Positions 1 to 10,687 of a stretch of DNA of 64,000 nt are shown here, one piece after another. The notes beneath the pieces are model-generated. The model saw nothing but the letters and a program-made list of their open reading frames with translations. It was not told the origin of the DNA and did not search any database. The translations under genes were made by a program, and so were the position numbers. The stretch is from Rhizophagus clarus (Eukaryota > Glomeromycota > Glomeromycetes > Glomerales > Glomeraceae): contig BLAL01000011.1 in the NCBI GenBank assembly GCA_015698045.1, forward strand, positions 932,501-996,500, written 5' to 3'. The first letter of the stretch is position 1; each line of letters begins with the position of its first letter.

Positions 1-1131
1 GGGATTTGCAGCATGAACTCCTTTAAAGGTTTTCTTTGATAAAATATCTTCCTTTTCAATGACACCAGAAAGGTTTTGATAGTTTACATTATTATATCCT
101 TCATGTCATTATGGATATATTATTTTCATATCCATTATTATTTCAGCAATAAAGGTTTCTGTTAACTTTTTTATGGCTTATGACCATTTTTCTTCAAAGT
201 TAGCTATGTTCTTTATGAGTTAAATGTCTGGATATTTTATAATGTTATTTTTAAAAAAAAGAATTTTTATGATACCTTCTGTAAGCTTATTCAAATCATA
301 TAAATATTGATATTTAAGGTATTATAAACATCCTTTTTACCAATTACAACAAATTCATCATTAAATTTCAGTTTTTTGAACCTTAGTTGTTGGTCAAGGT
401 GAAACTTGTTTACTTTCTCAAATATTCCACCATAAAAGTATTCTTATTATATTACTATGTAAGTTCCAATTATTAGTTTAGTTTTTTAATGAAGTAACTA
501 AATTCTCTAATTGATATTACTGTATATTTCTTCTTGTATTAATTACTTTATTTTTTAAATTATATAGTTTTAGGATATGTGATTAATAAACCTATAAATG
601 TATTCTTATTAATTTAACACTTATTTAAATATTTTATTATAACTGAATTAAAAAATTTCAAATTGATTTGTTGCTAATTTGTGATTATTCTATAATTAAA
701 TCTGCTTAATTAACGATTTGCCATCTAAAATTTTGAGTCTATAAACATTATCCTTAAGTATATTGTGGATATTATCTTTTGATTTATAAGATTAATCATT
801 ACTATAAATGTATCTGTGTTTAATATGATTTCTCTCGAATCACCAAGCTAGTAGTTAAACTTGAGAGTTTTACTGTAACTAGACATTAATTTTCTTTGAA
901 ATTTTCATAAATATTCAGTTTACATGTCATTTAAAAATGCCATTATAATAGTATATTTTTTTTCTTTTTAATATTAATACTATACATTAAATTGTAAATA
1001 CTGCATATCTTTTTTTTTGTTTAGTGTTGAAATTGTACATTCATTTATTAAGTGAAGAAAGGATTACATAATAATCACTTCTAACTAATTATGAGTACTC
1101 CCAGTCAAAAGACTGGTCTTATTATCCACTA
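1..1131. other. AT-rich stretch without recognised gene
   Basis: I see no open frame with coding character on either strand. The stretch lies 3' of the RNase H relic on the minus strand, so it could be the decayed 3' end of the same retroelement, but I found no clear tail or target duplication. Confidence 0.4.
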
Positions 1132-1880
1132 TCAAAAAAATCTAATGTCATTATTAATAAAGTCTAATCTATTATCATATAAATTCCCACAATTTATTTC
1201 CTCCTTAGCAAATTTATCTGCAATTTCATTGCCCTTGATTCCATTATGTCCCTTAACCTTATCTAAACTAATATTTAATTGTTTTTCTCTACAAATCATT
1301 TTTATCTTGATTAATAGGAGCGAGTTCAGATATTTCAGTCTTGATCTCATGGATGAGAGTTCCCAGTTGTTAATCACCAAAATCGCACATTGACTGTTTG
1401 TGTGAATGATGATAGTAGCCTTTTGAGGAGCAGAGAGTAAAGCCATGAAGACAGCGACCAACTCAGCCTTAGTAGATAAAGGCCAATAAGATAATCTGGT
1501 GGCCAATGTAAGTGTGGTGTTGTCAGCTAGCTTTAGGTATATACCAGCCTCCATTTTGTTAATGTTATTGTCAGCAGCATAATGTGACATGGAGTTGTTG
1601 ATTTGGCATGTAAATACTGCATATCTATAAGAATTTGAATCCATATATGAAATATCAAAATAAAAGAATCCTAATTAATTGATTATTATATCAGAAATTT
1701 CAATATCCAAAATTTCAGTGGCATCAGACAATCTCAAGATTAATAAATCCACTTTTCAGGGGTATTAAAAGATGTTATTTGCATCTTTAATAGATCCAAT
1801 GTCCCTTTCTATCCATTTGTATTTTATGTCAGGAAAAGCATTTCTAAATGCACACAGAATAGGTGAAAGGATAGTTATAA
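1132..1880 (-). pseudogene. Decayed reverse transcriptase/RNase H relic of a LINE-like retroelement
   Basis: An open 170-codon stretch (1132-1644) resembles a type-1 RNase H domain of non-LTR retroelements, which degrades RNA in RNA-DNA hybrids during retrotransposition. Visible landmarks are STKAELVAV (candidate catalytic Glu61), HTNSQ (position 83, where the family normally has Asp) and KGHNGIKGNEIADKFAKE (His133, Asp143), typical of the RNase H C-terminus. The frame stays protein-like upstream of the first Met (FFYFDISYMDSN sits where the FYTDGS motif is expected) and is then cut by stops. Further out, a coding-like stretch reading NAFPDIKYKWIERDIGSI lies near 1780-1850. The loss of the first DGS motif, the Asp-to-Asn change and the stops indicate a dead copy. 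The RNase H fold is fairly secure; the LINE assignment is inference from the fungal context. Confidence 0.65.
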
Positions 1881-3957
1881 TATAGTTTGCTATATTGGTT
1901 TGTTATTCCAATTGTTGCTAATGTAATTTAAATTTTTCTTATATTCCATCAGTAAGTATTGCTTTTTATTTTGAAATTCAATTCATTTAAGAAAATTCTG
2001 TTATTATATTATAATCCATAACTTTTGCATTTTTCATGCTTCTTTTTTAATAATATAAACTGTTGAAATATGCTCAATTTGCTGAAATAGTATTATTATT
2101 GTTAATTTGCTATAATATATTAAGAAATTCTATTTATCTACTTACTGCTATTAATAAAATAATAAAAATGGTTGATCCAATTTTCATAATAAAGTAGGAT
2201 TAAGATAAATTCTCTTTTATAAAAGTATGAATCTCCAGTTCTAATGAATATAAAATTAATACATTCTGCATTTTTTGACTAATTAAGAAATCATCAATTA
2301 TGTATAAATATCCTGCAATATATATAAACTATGGAAACAAATATGTAAGTATCAGGAAAATGATTTGAATTATTAAAAGTATTAGCTTATACTAATAAAA
2401 GAAGTATTATATATTAAATTAATATTATTATTGTAATAAATCTTATTACAAGTTAATCACTATATACTCCAACTGGTAAATTTATAAAAAATATATCTTT
2501 CTGTTGCTAGGAAGTTAAAGATCTACTATAAAAAATAATATCTGGTATATAAAAATGTTTTCTTTACTCTTAAATTATTATTAATATAAAGTATAATTAT
2601 ACTATATTGATTTACTTGATGTGTATTATTATTTGAAATAATCATTTTTTTAAATATTTTAATATTAATATAGCTATATATAAATTATAAAATCCATCCT
2701 ATAATATTATTTCTGTTTATGTTAATGGAGAACAGAAAACCTTACATATGTAACTCCTGCATTTGGAATTTTTCACCTTTAGAGCCTTGAATCATTATTG
2801 TGACTTCTATTAGAAGTAAAACTTAGTCTATATTTATTCATGCATGTAATAGTAATGTTGGAAAAAGATATTGAAATTTAACTTTTACATATATATAGCA
2901 GTTGCTCTTTATTAATGATTTTGTGTTGTAATTTAAATTTTTCTTTAACAGTTTGTACTTTTGGTCAAAATTAATATTGCACAGTTTTATTACTTGCTAG
3001 AAGTGAAATTATTTGAAGCATTTCTTCTATTGCATAATGTGGTGTTTATTAATAATGTGTGTAATCATCAAAGTATATGCTAGCTATCACCTTGATTAAC
3101 TTCTTTATTAGCTTGGAAAGATTTTGAGAACTTAAATGTGAAAGGACTTGTTAATATCTTTCTTCAAACAGATTTGGAATGTATTTTTTGTTTGAAGTGT
3201 AATTAAAATTAAATGGTTATAAATAAACTCCAATTATGATATTATTAGAATGTAATACCAATACTTTAAAATTAATTGAAAATTTCTATAAATGTGCTGA
3301 CTTGTAATAATAATAAGAATCTTATTGTACAATATAAACTAAACTAAATACATTAATTTGATTATTTTGTTCCATTGAGATTCATAAATCCACAATATTA
3401 GTTGTTTAAAAAATGTAGTTTACTTTAAATATAATAAAGGTATAAATAAGTGAATAAAAATATTAAATTTATCTTATAAATTTTATAAAAGAAAAAAAAA
3501 TTAATGAAGAAAAGAGGGCCTTTTTATATAAGGAATTCCATGGGAAAAAAAATTTCCCGATTATATTGATCAATTTATATTGATCAAAAACTACATACAT
3601 TATTAGTCATCATATTAATAAAATTTCTAAGCCAAATTATTTATTTTCACAAGATAAGCCCGACAAGCCTCATTTCTTGTCTTCCTGCAAGGGTAAAATG
3701 AACCGTACAGAATTATTGATTTAACCCTTGTAGTAAATCGTAAAAAAATCTAAATATGATTTTTATTAACTATTATCATATTGGTTTTGCAGTTTTCCAG
3801 ATTAACATAATATGATTTTTTTTAATTACGGTTGGTGAATTTACATGTATTATACGCATAGTAAACTTTTAATTATAAACATAAACGCAAAAAAAAAGTA
3901 AATAATAATTCTTTTTTTTGATAACTTCTTATTTTTTTTTTTATATAATTCTAACAA
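1881..3957. other. AT-rich intergenic DNA
   Basis: About 2 kb of very AT-rich sequence with many short homopolymers and stops in all frames. I see no gene, RNA gene or clear transposon end in it. Confidence 0.4.
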
Positions 3958-4288
3958 ATGAAAACTAGAAATATTGTTTTGTGGGATAATATTGTATCTA
4001 TTTTCAACACGTATAATGATAATTTACGACAGTTACAAAATAATGAAAATAATGGACAAAATTTATTTCATAAATATGATAGCATATTTACGGACGAGCT
4101 TCGGAAAACAAATCAAAAGTCGTGTAGTTAGTCATACCAAGTGTTTCATGACGAGTATGATAAGCCGATACATAGTACAATTGAATCATCCAGATTTAAT
4201 AATATAGTAATATGGTCTGACCTGAGTAAGTCGCCACAATCTTTCATTACATACTCATGTAATATAAGCAATATATTGCGAACTTCAG
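3958..4288 (+). pseudogene. Possible decayed gene fragment, unknown protein
   Basis: Reading from the ATG at 3958 gives about 58 codons (starting MKTRNIVLWDNIVSIFNTYN) to a TAG. The same frame then continues protein-like after that stop (FHDEYDKPIHSTIESSRF, then NNIVIWSDLSK) to a second stop near 4288. One stop in about 110 codons of fairly balanced composition is unusual for this AT-rich background. The frame passes a splice-donor-like CTGA/GTAAGT near 4219. I do not recognise the protein. It could be a pseudogene, a multi-exon gene whose last exon is 5215-5361, or chance. Confidence 0.25.
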
Positions 4289-5214
4289 AGAATGATTAGT
4301 GGTTATCATTAAAAAAAGGCCTATTATAAAGTATACTACTTTTGGTGATCTAGACGGATAATCTGTAGGAGAATCAATAGTAAGGGGAATATGATTATGT
4401 TTAAAAATTAGGATTATCTCTCGCCAACGAAAAAGACCCAATAGGAGTATAGGACCAGACTAACATCTGATGACAGGTCATGTATTAAATTATTTGTTAA
4501 TTCTTTTAAATACCCTCATTTCACTGTTAAGAACTAAGAAAAGCTATTCTTTTTCTAAACAAATAAAATGTGGAAAAGATGTCATTTTTAAAACCTATTT
4601 ATTATTTAACATACCCTCTTTAATCCTAAAGAAATAATTTCGAGGCCAACAAACTATTTTTCATAATGTGGATTAGAAAATTGCGACCCATAATACATAA
4701 TCATAATTATTGCAATACAATTTCAAATTAAGAATTATTAAAACGGATAATCTCTAGGAGATTAATAATACACCACCCGAGTATGGAGAATTAGACTAAT
4801 CAACATTACAAGATCAAGAGAAATGATTGAATTAAATTAGGCGTAAGTCTCTACGCAGATAAAATCAGCAAATATCGCTTACCAATTGAGAATATCATTA
4901 CTGATAGGACCAGCACTGCAAGACGATAATAGGTCCCGTCTGAAATCCTAATAAAATACATGTAAAGGAAAAGTGTATAAATTTTAAATTATAACTTACT
5001 TTATTAATCTTGTTAATCCCAAAATCAATTTTTCATAAAAGATATTACTATATATTATATATTGTTATCAATATCAACAAACTATTTTCTTAGTACTTCT
5101 AATGCTTCTAATTTTTCCTTCGTAAAATTGCGATCTGACGGTGAAACGCCGAAATTTATAGCGCCATTATGTTAATATTTGATTTATTTATTTATTTATT
5201 TACTATTTATTACA
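4289..5214. repeat. Unassigned stretch with short dispersed repeats
   Basis: Two related segments (4354-4383 and 4742-4771) share CGGATAATCT followed by TAGGAGA and a TAATA end. The 14-bp TAGACGGATAATCT at 4351-4364 has a perfect inverted copy at 5814-5827, which could mark the ends of an old element of about 1.5 kb. Base composition here is slightly richer in GC than its surroundings. No gene is recognised. Confidence 0.3.
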
Positions 5215-5361
5215 GATAATGACGTTACAACGCACGAACTGAGTGACAGAAAATTAACCAATTTATCTAATAAAGTAAATGGTAGCATAAAATCAATTAA
5301 GATAGTTCTAGAATGGGCAGCTGCAATTAGTCAATATATATCTGAAAAAAATGAAAAATAA
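5215..5361 (+). CDS. Possible terminal exon, unknown protein
   Basis: A pyrimidine-rich stretch ending TTTATTACAG at 5214 looks like a 3' splice site. After it comes an open frame of about 48 codons (reading DNDVTTHELSDRKL, then TNLSNKVNGSIKSIKIVLEW, ending SEKNEK) with amphipathic-helix character. It may be the last exon of the fragment starting at 3958, but no intermediate exons could be joined with confidence. The function is unknown and the call is weak. Confidence 0.25.
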   Translation, partial: DNDVTTHELSDRKLTNLSNKVNGSIKSIKIVLEWAAAISQYISEKNEK

Positions 5362-5986
5362 ATACAGTATTTTATGTACAAATAATGTTTTGCCGACTTT
5401 TGTATAAAATCAATAATAGATCGCGTGTAGTTTATACAAAAAGTTGGGAAACTAAGTCTGCATTAGTTTGTGTAAGTGTGTGTTCTACATAAATTTCTTA
5501 TGCGAATTTATACAACTTACCGACTTATGAGCAATAAAAGAAATTTAATCTATTCTGTATATTGCACTTCTATTGATTCTTAATCCCGCAGCAAATTCTA
5601 AGCACATTTTCATAATATAAGTTATTATTTCGAAAAAAAAAACAGTAAGATTGGACATTAATTTTAAGCTTTTCAAGGCGATTTCTTAATACTTGTCACT
5701 GTATTTCAAGATTAGCATGAAAAATCACTTTGTACATGCGATCTATTATTGTAAATTGCTTTTTTATTTAAAACAAAAATATATTTGAGATTACATCTAC
5801 TAAAAGTTGCTTTAGATTATCCGTCTAAATACTCTTATACATATTATTAAACTTCAAATCCTAACAATAGTATTTAAATAGTTTCTTTTTAACTTAAAAC
5901 ATGATATAACATTTACTATAATAAATACGTTTAAACAATCACAACTTTTATTTTTCCTCATGAGTATATATATATTCAAAGTTTTT
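5362..5986. other. Intergenic, with short inverted repeats
   Basis: Contains an inverted pair near 5391-5450 (GACTTTTGTATAAA and TTTATACAAAAAGTT) and a related third arm near 5510. It then becomes plain AT-rich sequence leading into the 3' end of the Argonaute gene. No gene is seen. Confidence 0.35.
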
Positions 5987-8626
5987 TCACATAAAATACA
6001 TGGGATATTTTTTGAGCTTCTCACTCAATTTTAGCAACTTTGGTGGGGACCCTTTTTGCGCTTTATTCGGAGTTATTAAATACATTTTCGCCCGGGTACA
6101 GGCTACGTGTGCGTAATACGTAGGTGATGGAATGCTAACACTGGATGTAGCGCGTTGGAAGTTATAGCATAATGTGTTACTTAAGCTTTGGAATTGATCT
6201 ACCGTTAATTTGATATCATCATGAAGTATTGTATAATGAGATGGACGCGCTGTTCCTTGATTTGCATAGTGCGATTGGAGATAAAAGTCATTAAGTGTGG
6301 GGTGAGTGATTTTCTTGTCAACAACTGTTCCAACAAGACAGTTTCCATTCCTATCAGCTTCATTTCCATTTTGGGGATTTATCGGGTAAATTCTCGTATG
6401 ATGACGTTTGCCAACGACCGAAAAAATGACCTTTGGTTTGTAGCCTTGCCGAAACTTATCGCATGCTTCTTTAATCTTTGGAAGTTCAAATTTGAGCACT
6501 CGTTCAAATTGTGATTCGCTAACACCATCACGGTACATAATAATGCTCAGTGGAAGTACTATTTCATTTTTCTTGATATTCTTTTTTTTCTGCTGATATT
6601 CACAATATTCTTCCAAGATTTCTTTTATCATCTCATCAATTTTGAGAATTTCTTCCCTGCCGGAGCGTTCTTGATCCCGATATTTGGTAACGTAACGAGC
6701 AGCTTGGTTATCAAGTGAACCAACAACTGCGCAGATTGATCTACCAGTTTTATCTTTAGGATGAGTCACATCAGCTCCGAGAAAGAGCACTTCATCTCCA
6801 TTGGGAAGACGGAGATTTTCTTCGGGTAGATTAGAGTTTACACCACCAAGTTTAAGGTTCATTTTCATAGAAAGATTTGCACAGTATTGCGGGCTGCGAA
6901 AGTTTCTCTTGGAATCTACACTTACACATTGCGAAAGGCAGCCTACATCAGTATCCATAACGCGCTTGATTGTTTCGTAAAGTTCGGTGTTTATTGGAGA
7001 CTTTTCGCCGGGTATAATGAAGAGTATCATTTGCGGCGGCCTGTTAAGTTTTTTTACTGCATCATTATATGCCTTCTTTACACTTTCATGCCCCCTATAT
7101 TGGAGATATTGGAAAGCCGGCATATTTCTTGTTACTTTTGCTATATTCATCCCTTGTTGTTCGCATTGCCTTGCGAGATTTTCGATAAAATTAATAGCTT
7201 CATTCTCAGGCATCCATCTATTTTGTTCAAAACTAATTACATGCCAGAACTCAAGGCGCTCACCACTCTCGACAAACCTCATGTTTTTAAGATTCCATTG
7301 TCCATTTATAGGTTTCATGGTCTTTCCTGCATATTTAATATCCGTAGACTCAAGTACACGTGCATCCACTGTGGTCAAGTTGGGTAAAACTTTCATACCA
7401 ATACCAATAGGATCATTTTGTAACTGCAATATTTCTTTAGCACCTTTAATCGTCTCACTTTCATTCAAAGATGGTCTCCTTTTAGCAGCCAAAATAATTT
7501 CCCCTTGTTGTGTTCCGGTTAACTTTCTGTTGCTGTAGCGTTGCCCTTCAATAATTTTGCAAAATTCGATCGGCCATGCAATCTTTATGTCTTCGTTACT
7601 CATTAATTCAACAAAGAACTTTGTTGACTTCCGAGGTTGATTGTTGTCCTTGTAATATTTTTCTTTCTTGTCATTAAAGTATCCCCCAAGCGGTGTTTCA
7701 TTCGAATCTTTCTTTGGTTTATATTTAAAACGAGCTGCTTGTTTAGTAGTTAGAAGCTTTCTAATACGTCTTTCTGGTTGCATAGGTTCCAAGTGTTGAA
7801 GGCGAACAAGCAGGCCTCTGAGTACCTTGTTAATCCTCTTCATTTCGAAATTATTAAATTCATTAGGAAGGTTTCGGTACTTTGGTTGAAAACATTGGAG
7901 AAGAAAATCATCCAAATTTGATGATTGATAAAAAGCGGAGAATGTAGGATTTACATTAATAAACAAGCTTCCTTGGCCTGGCCTTACTGCTGAAAACCAT
8001 CCAGGCCACAATTCGATACCACCTTTAATTATTTTTTTAAGTTCTTTGTTATAGATTGAACTTTTACCAGATTGAGTGTAACTTTGACTTTCCGCCCCTA
8101 TTTTATGGATTAGAGAGTTGAGAACGTTAAAAGCTTCGTCGCTGAAGAAATCCCATTTAAATTTCTCTCCTTTAATGTACTCCTTTAGTTGAGTTAGTTT
8201 AATGACGGCATCTGAGCGACTAATTGTTACATCATATTTAGTGTTTTGTAATTCTTCAACAACAATTTCGATTGGTTTTGCGTCGTTCAATTCATTAAAT
8301 TCCAAATTTTTAGTTGTGTAGAGAGTTGAACCACCATCATATGCAAAAATTATGTCTTGAAACTTTTTGAGACTAATTTTTTTAAGAACTTTACGTCGAA
8401 TATTCTTTTCATAATCTGATCTTTCACGTTTGACTTCAGATTCAACTTCCTTTTCAATATTGTCAGTAGAATTAATCTCAATGTTGTATTTAAAAAATTC
8501 TTCGAATTTGGATATTGTATTCACTTCGAAGAAATTAGCTTTCACAACAATATTTCGTCCATCTTTTCCAAAACCATAATCTTTCCGTTTAAGGATAGGG
8601 GGAGGATCATTTGTTTCTTCCGACAT
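5987..8626 (-). CDS. Argonaute (slicer-competent by motif), 879 residues
   Basis: Eukaryotic Argonaute, the small-RNA-guided protein of RNA silencing complexes. I start at the ATG at 8626 (MSEETNDPPP); the upstream in-frame codons encode only a low-complexity Phe/Lys run. Order of domains: N domain with GRNIVVKANFFEV (about 23-35), ArgoL1 with WPGWFSAVRPGQGSLFINVN (207-226), PAZ roughly 268-370 ending FCKIIEGQRYSNRKLT, MID with the 5'-phosphate residues Tyr550, Lys554, Gln566 and Lys588 all present, and PIWI 611-850. The DEDH tetrad appears intact: Asp619 (LGADVTHP), Glu659 (GREEIL), Asp700 (YRDGVSE), His786 (LQSHYANQGTARPSHY), so cleavage activity is plausible. The protein ends MYFM instead of the usual MYFA. 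The frame has no introns. The leader just before ATG is A-rich. Argonautes are known to be strongly expanded in Rhizophagus; which clade this one belongs to cannot be told here. Confidence 0.95.
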   Translation of the reverse strand: MSEETNDPPPILKRKDYGFGKDGRNIVVKANFFEVNTISKFEEFFKYNIEINSTDNIEKEVESEVKRERSDYEKNIRRKVLKKISLKKFQDIIFAYDGGSTLYTTKNLEFNELNDAKPIEIVVEELQNTKYDVTISRSDAVIKLTQLKEYIKGEKFKWDFFSDEAFNVLNSLIHKIGAESQSYTQSGKSSIYNKELKKIIKGGIELWPGWFSAVRPGQGSLFINVNPTFSAFYQSSNLDDFLLQCFQPKYRNLPNEFNNFEMKRINKVLRGLLVRLQHLEPMQPERRIRKLLTTKQAARFKYKPKKDSNETPLGGYFNDKKEKYYKDNNQPRKSTKFFVELMSNEDIKIAWPIEFCKIIEGQRYSNRKLTGTQQGEIILAAKRRPSLNESETIKGAKEILQLQNDPIGIGMKVLPNLTTVDARVLESTDIKYAGKTMKPINGQWNLKNMRFVESGERLEFWHVISFEQNRWMPENEAINFIENLARQCEQQGMNIAKVTRNMPAFQYLQYRGHESVKKAYNDAVKKLNRPPQMILFIIPGEKSPINTELYETIKRVMDTDVGCLSQCVSVDSKRNFRSPQYCANLSMKMNLKLGGVNSNLPEENLRLPNGDEVLFLGADVTHPKDKTGRSICAVVGSLDNQAARYVTKYRDQERSGREEILKIDEMIKEILEEYCEYQQKKKNIKKNEIVLPLSIIMYRDGVSESQFERVLKFELPKIKEACDKFRQGYKPKVIFSVVGKRHHTRIYPINPQNGNEADRNGNCLVGTVVDKKITHPTLNDFYLQSHYANQGTARPSHYTILHDDIKLTVDQFQSLSNTLCYNFQRATSSVSIPSPTYYAHVACTRAKMYLITPNKAQKGSPPKLLKLSEKLKKYPMYFM

Positions 8627-10687
8627 TTTTTTTCTCTCTTTTTTTTTCAAAAAAAAAAAATAAAAAAAAATGGTTTGCATTTTTAAGGTTGGATAAGATA
8701 GGTATTTTTACAGAAGCAGGCTTACGCCTTGGGCTGAAAAATAAAACTAAAATTAGAAAAGATTACATATATGCAGCTTAAATTGTTTAAACTATATTCA
8801 AAATTAGAGTTGATAACGGATAAAAATAATTAGTATATAAATTTAAAAAAAAATTAAATTAAAAAAAAAAATCTTTACTCTCCGTCGATTGTTATTTTCA
8901 TCTTTTTTGAAGCATAGATATATAAAGTTAAAAGAAAGTTATTTTAGAAATGAATAAGAAAAAGAAAATTTATTAAAAAAGAAAAAAATAAAAATAGAAA
9001 AAAAAAAATGTGAAAATAAGCTTTTCCATTGGGAACACAATTGTGGGACCTAAATTCGAGTTGATCGACAAAGATAACTCGTCCTAGATAAATAAAGATA
9101 AGGATGAGACGATTGAAACGTGATTTTAAAAATTTATGAAATTGTTTTAAAAAAGAGATCTACATGATCATCATAACGAAATTTACGCAATTATATGGTA
9201 ACAAAACAAATAATTAATTCAATGATTTCCTGGAGCGCCAATATAAACCATAAATGATCGGCACACATTTAACTTAGCTTGCGCTCTGCGCATCTTAGTT
9301 CCAGTCAAAGACGCATAATATCAGTAGATGATTTAGAGTATTACAAAAATCCGACTGGGATTATTTAAAAAGGAAAGACCTACGCAGTTATATTGCTCTG
9401 TTTTGCGGGTTCTATGACACATACATAAGCAGTAAGTATTACTTATTAGCTCCCCTAACCAAACGAAAGATTCTTAACTTTTAGCGCAAAAATAATCATA
9501 ATTTTTATACTTTTTGCAATTACTAAATTTCTTTTGCTCAATGGAAACAAAGTGAAATTATGACAGCGCTGCTCTTTACAAAAATGTATTTATCGACATA
9601 GTCTTATTACCTTTTCCCCGACCTGACTTTTCGCTTTAGCTCGTTTTAGTGCGGTCTCTTTGTCAACTTTGCCATGATTTTGTTTTTCGCTCCCATGCCC
9701 AATGATGAAGCCACAAATCAACGACAATTTCATGTTTGTTAGATCTTGTGACTATCGGTCTATCAATGATTTCCCGAAATATTCCAAACAGACCTTTCAT
9801 TAAATTGATAGTAACGAAATGATTATTAATAATTTTATATAGGAATTTTTATTTACTGGAATAATACATGATTATTTATAATTCTCCGTTATGATATTTT
9901 TATCATGATAATATTTGAATATTTTAAGATAGGTAGCATTTATATCATGACAAGAGTTATTTATGATAAAATGAATCTTTATTCATATGAATATGGATAC
10001 ATGTACAACGCTTTGTTTGTCATATACTCATGAACTATATGCATTGACATCAAAAATTGTATATGAATCTAGTAGCAGCAGGATCATACAATTTCGAGCA
10101 AATACATTATTTTCATACGTTTCTCTGACTCAACACACTTGATCAACTGGAAGTGACGTCATCCTCATACGTCAATCAATAACCGAAAGACGTTTGTTTG
10201 TATTAACTGTACTAAAAGTATAAAAACTAGTTCTACATGTTTAAAGGAATTAGATGCATTCAGTTTGGGAAGAAACGTTCGTTCTTGCTATTAAATTTTT
10301 TAGTATTGCTATCTAATATTAACTTGTGCGGCAAAAAAAAAAATAAAATAAAATAAAATAAAATAAATAAATAAAAATAAACACTTCAAAATTTTTATTG
10401 GATATGTTCTAAAATGTTCACACATTATTTTACTAAAAGACATTCGGTATATTAAAATTGAAACTTTAGAAAGAAAATAAGATATGCAATATCTGTATAT
10501 CTATTATAAAGAAAAAAAAAAAAGAAATATAATGTATACGCGATCTACGAAACAAGTCGCATGATTCATACTAGATATCTGCAATATGGGAGCGCATTCT
10601 CGTGCTATTAAAATAAAAAGTTAGTTGTGTAAATTAATTACGATTTGATGTGCAATAATCTATTTTTTTTTTTTTACGTACCTGTAG
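8627..10687. other. Intergenic region upstream of the Argonaute
   Basis: Starts with A/T homopolymers directly before the Argonaute ATG, the likely 5' leader. Around 9000-9800 the sequence is less extreme in composition but has stops in every frame. A short (TAAAA)n-like tract lies at 10340-10380. No gene, tRNA or transposon end was recognised. Confidence 0.4.

Noticed and set aside
6221..7538. Plus-strand open frames of 97-183 codons across the Argonaute gene
   Set aside because: They lie antisense to a strongly conserved coding sequence and have no recognisable motifs.
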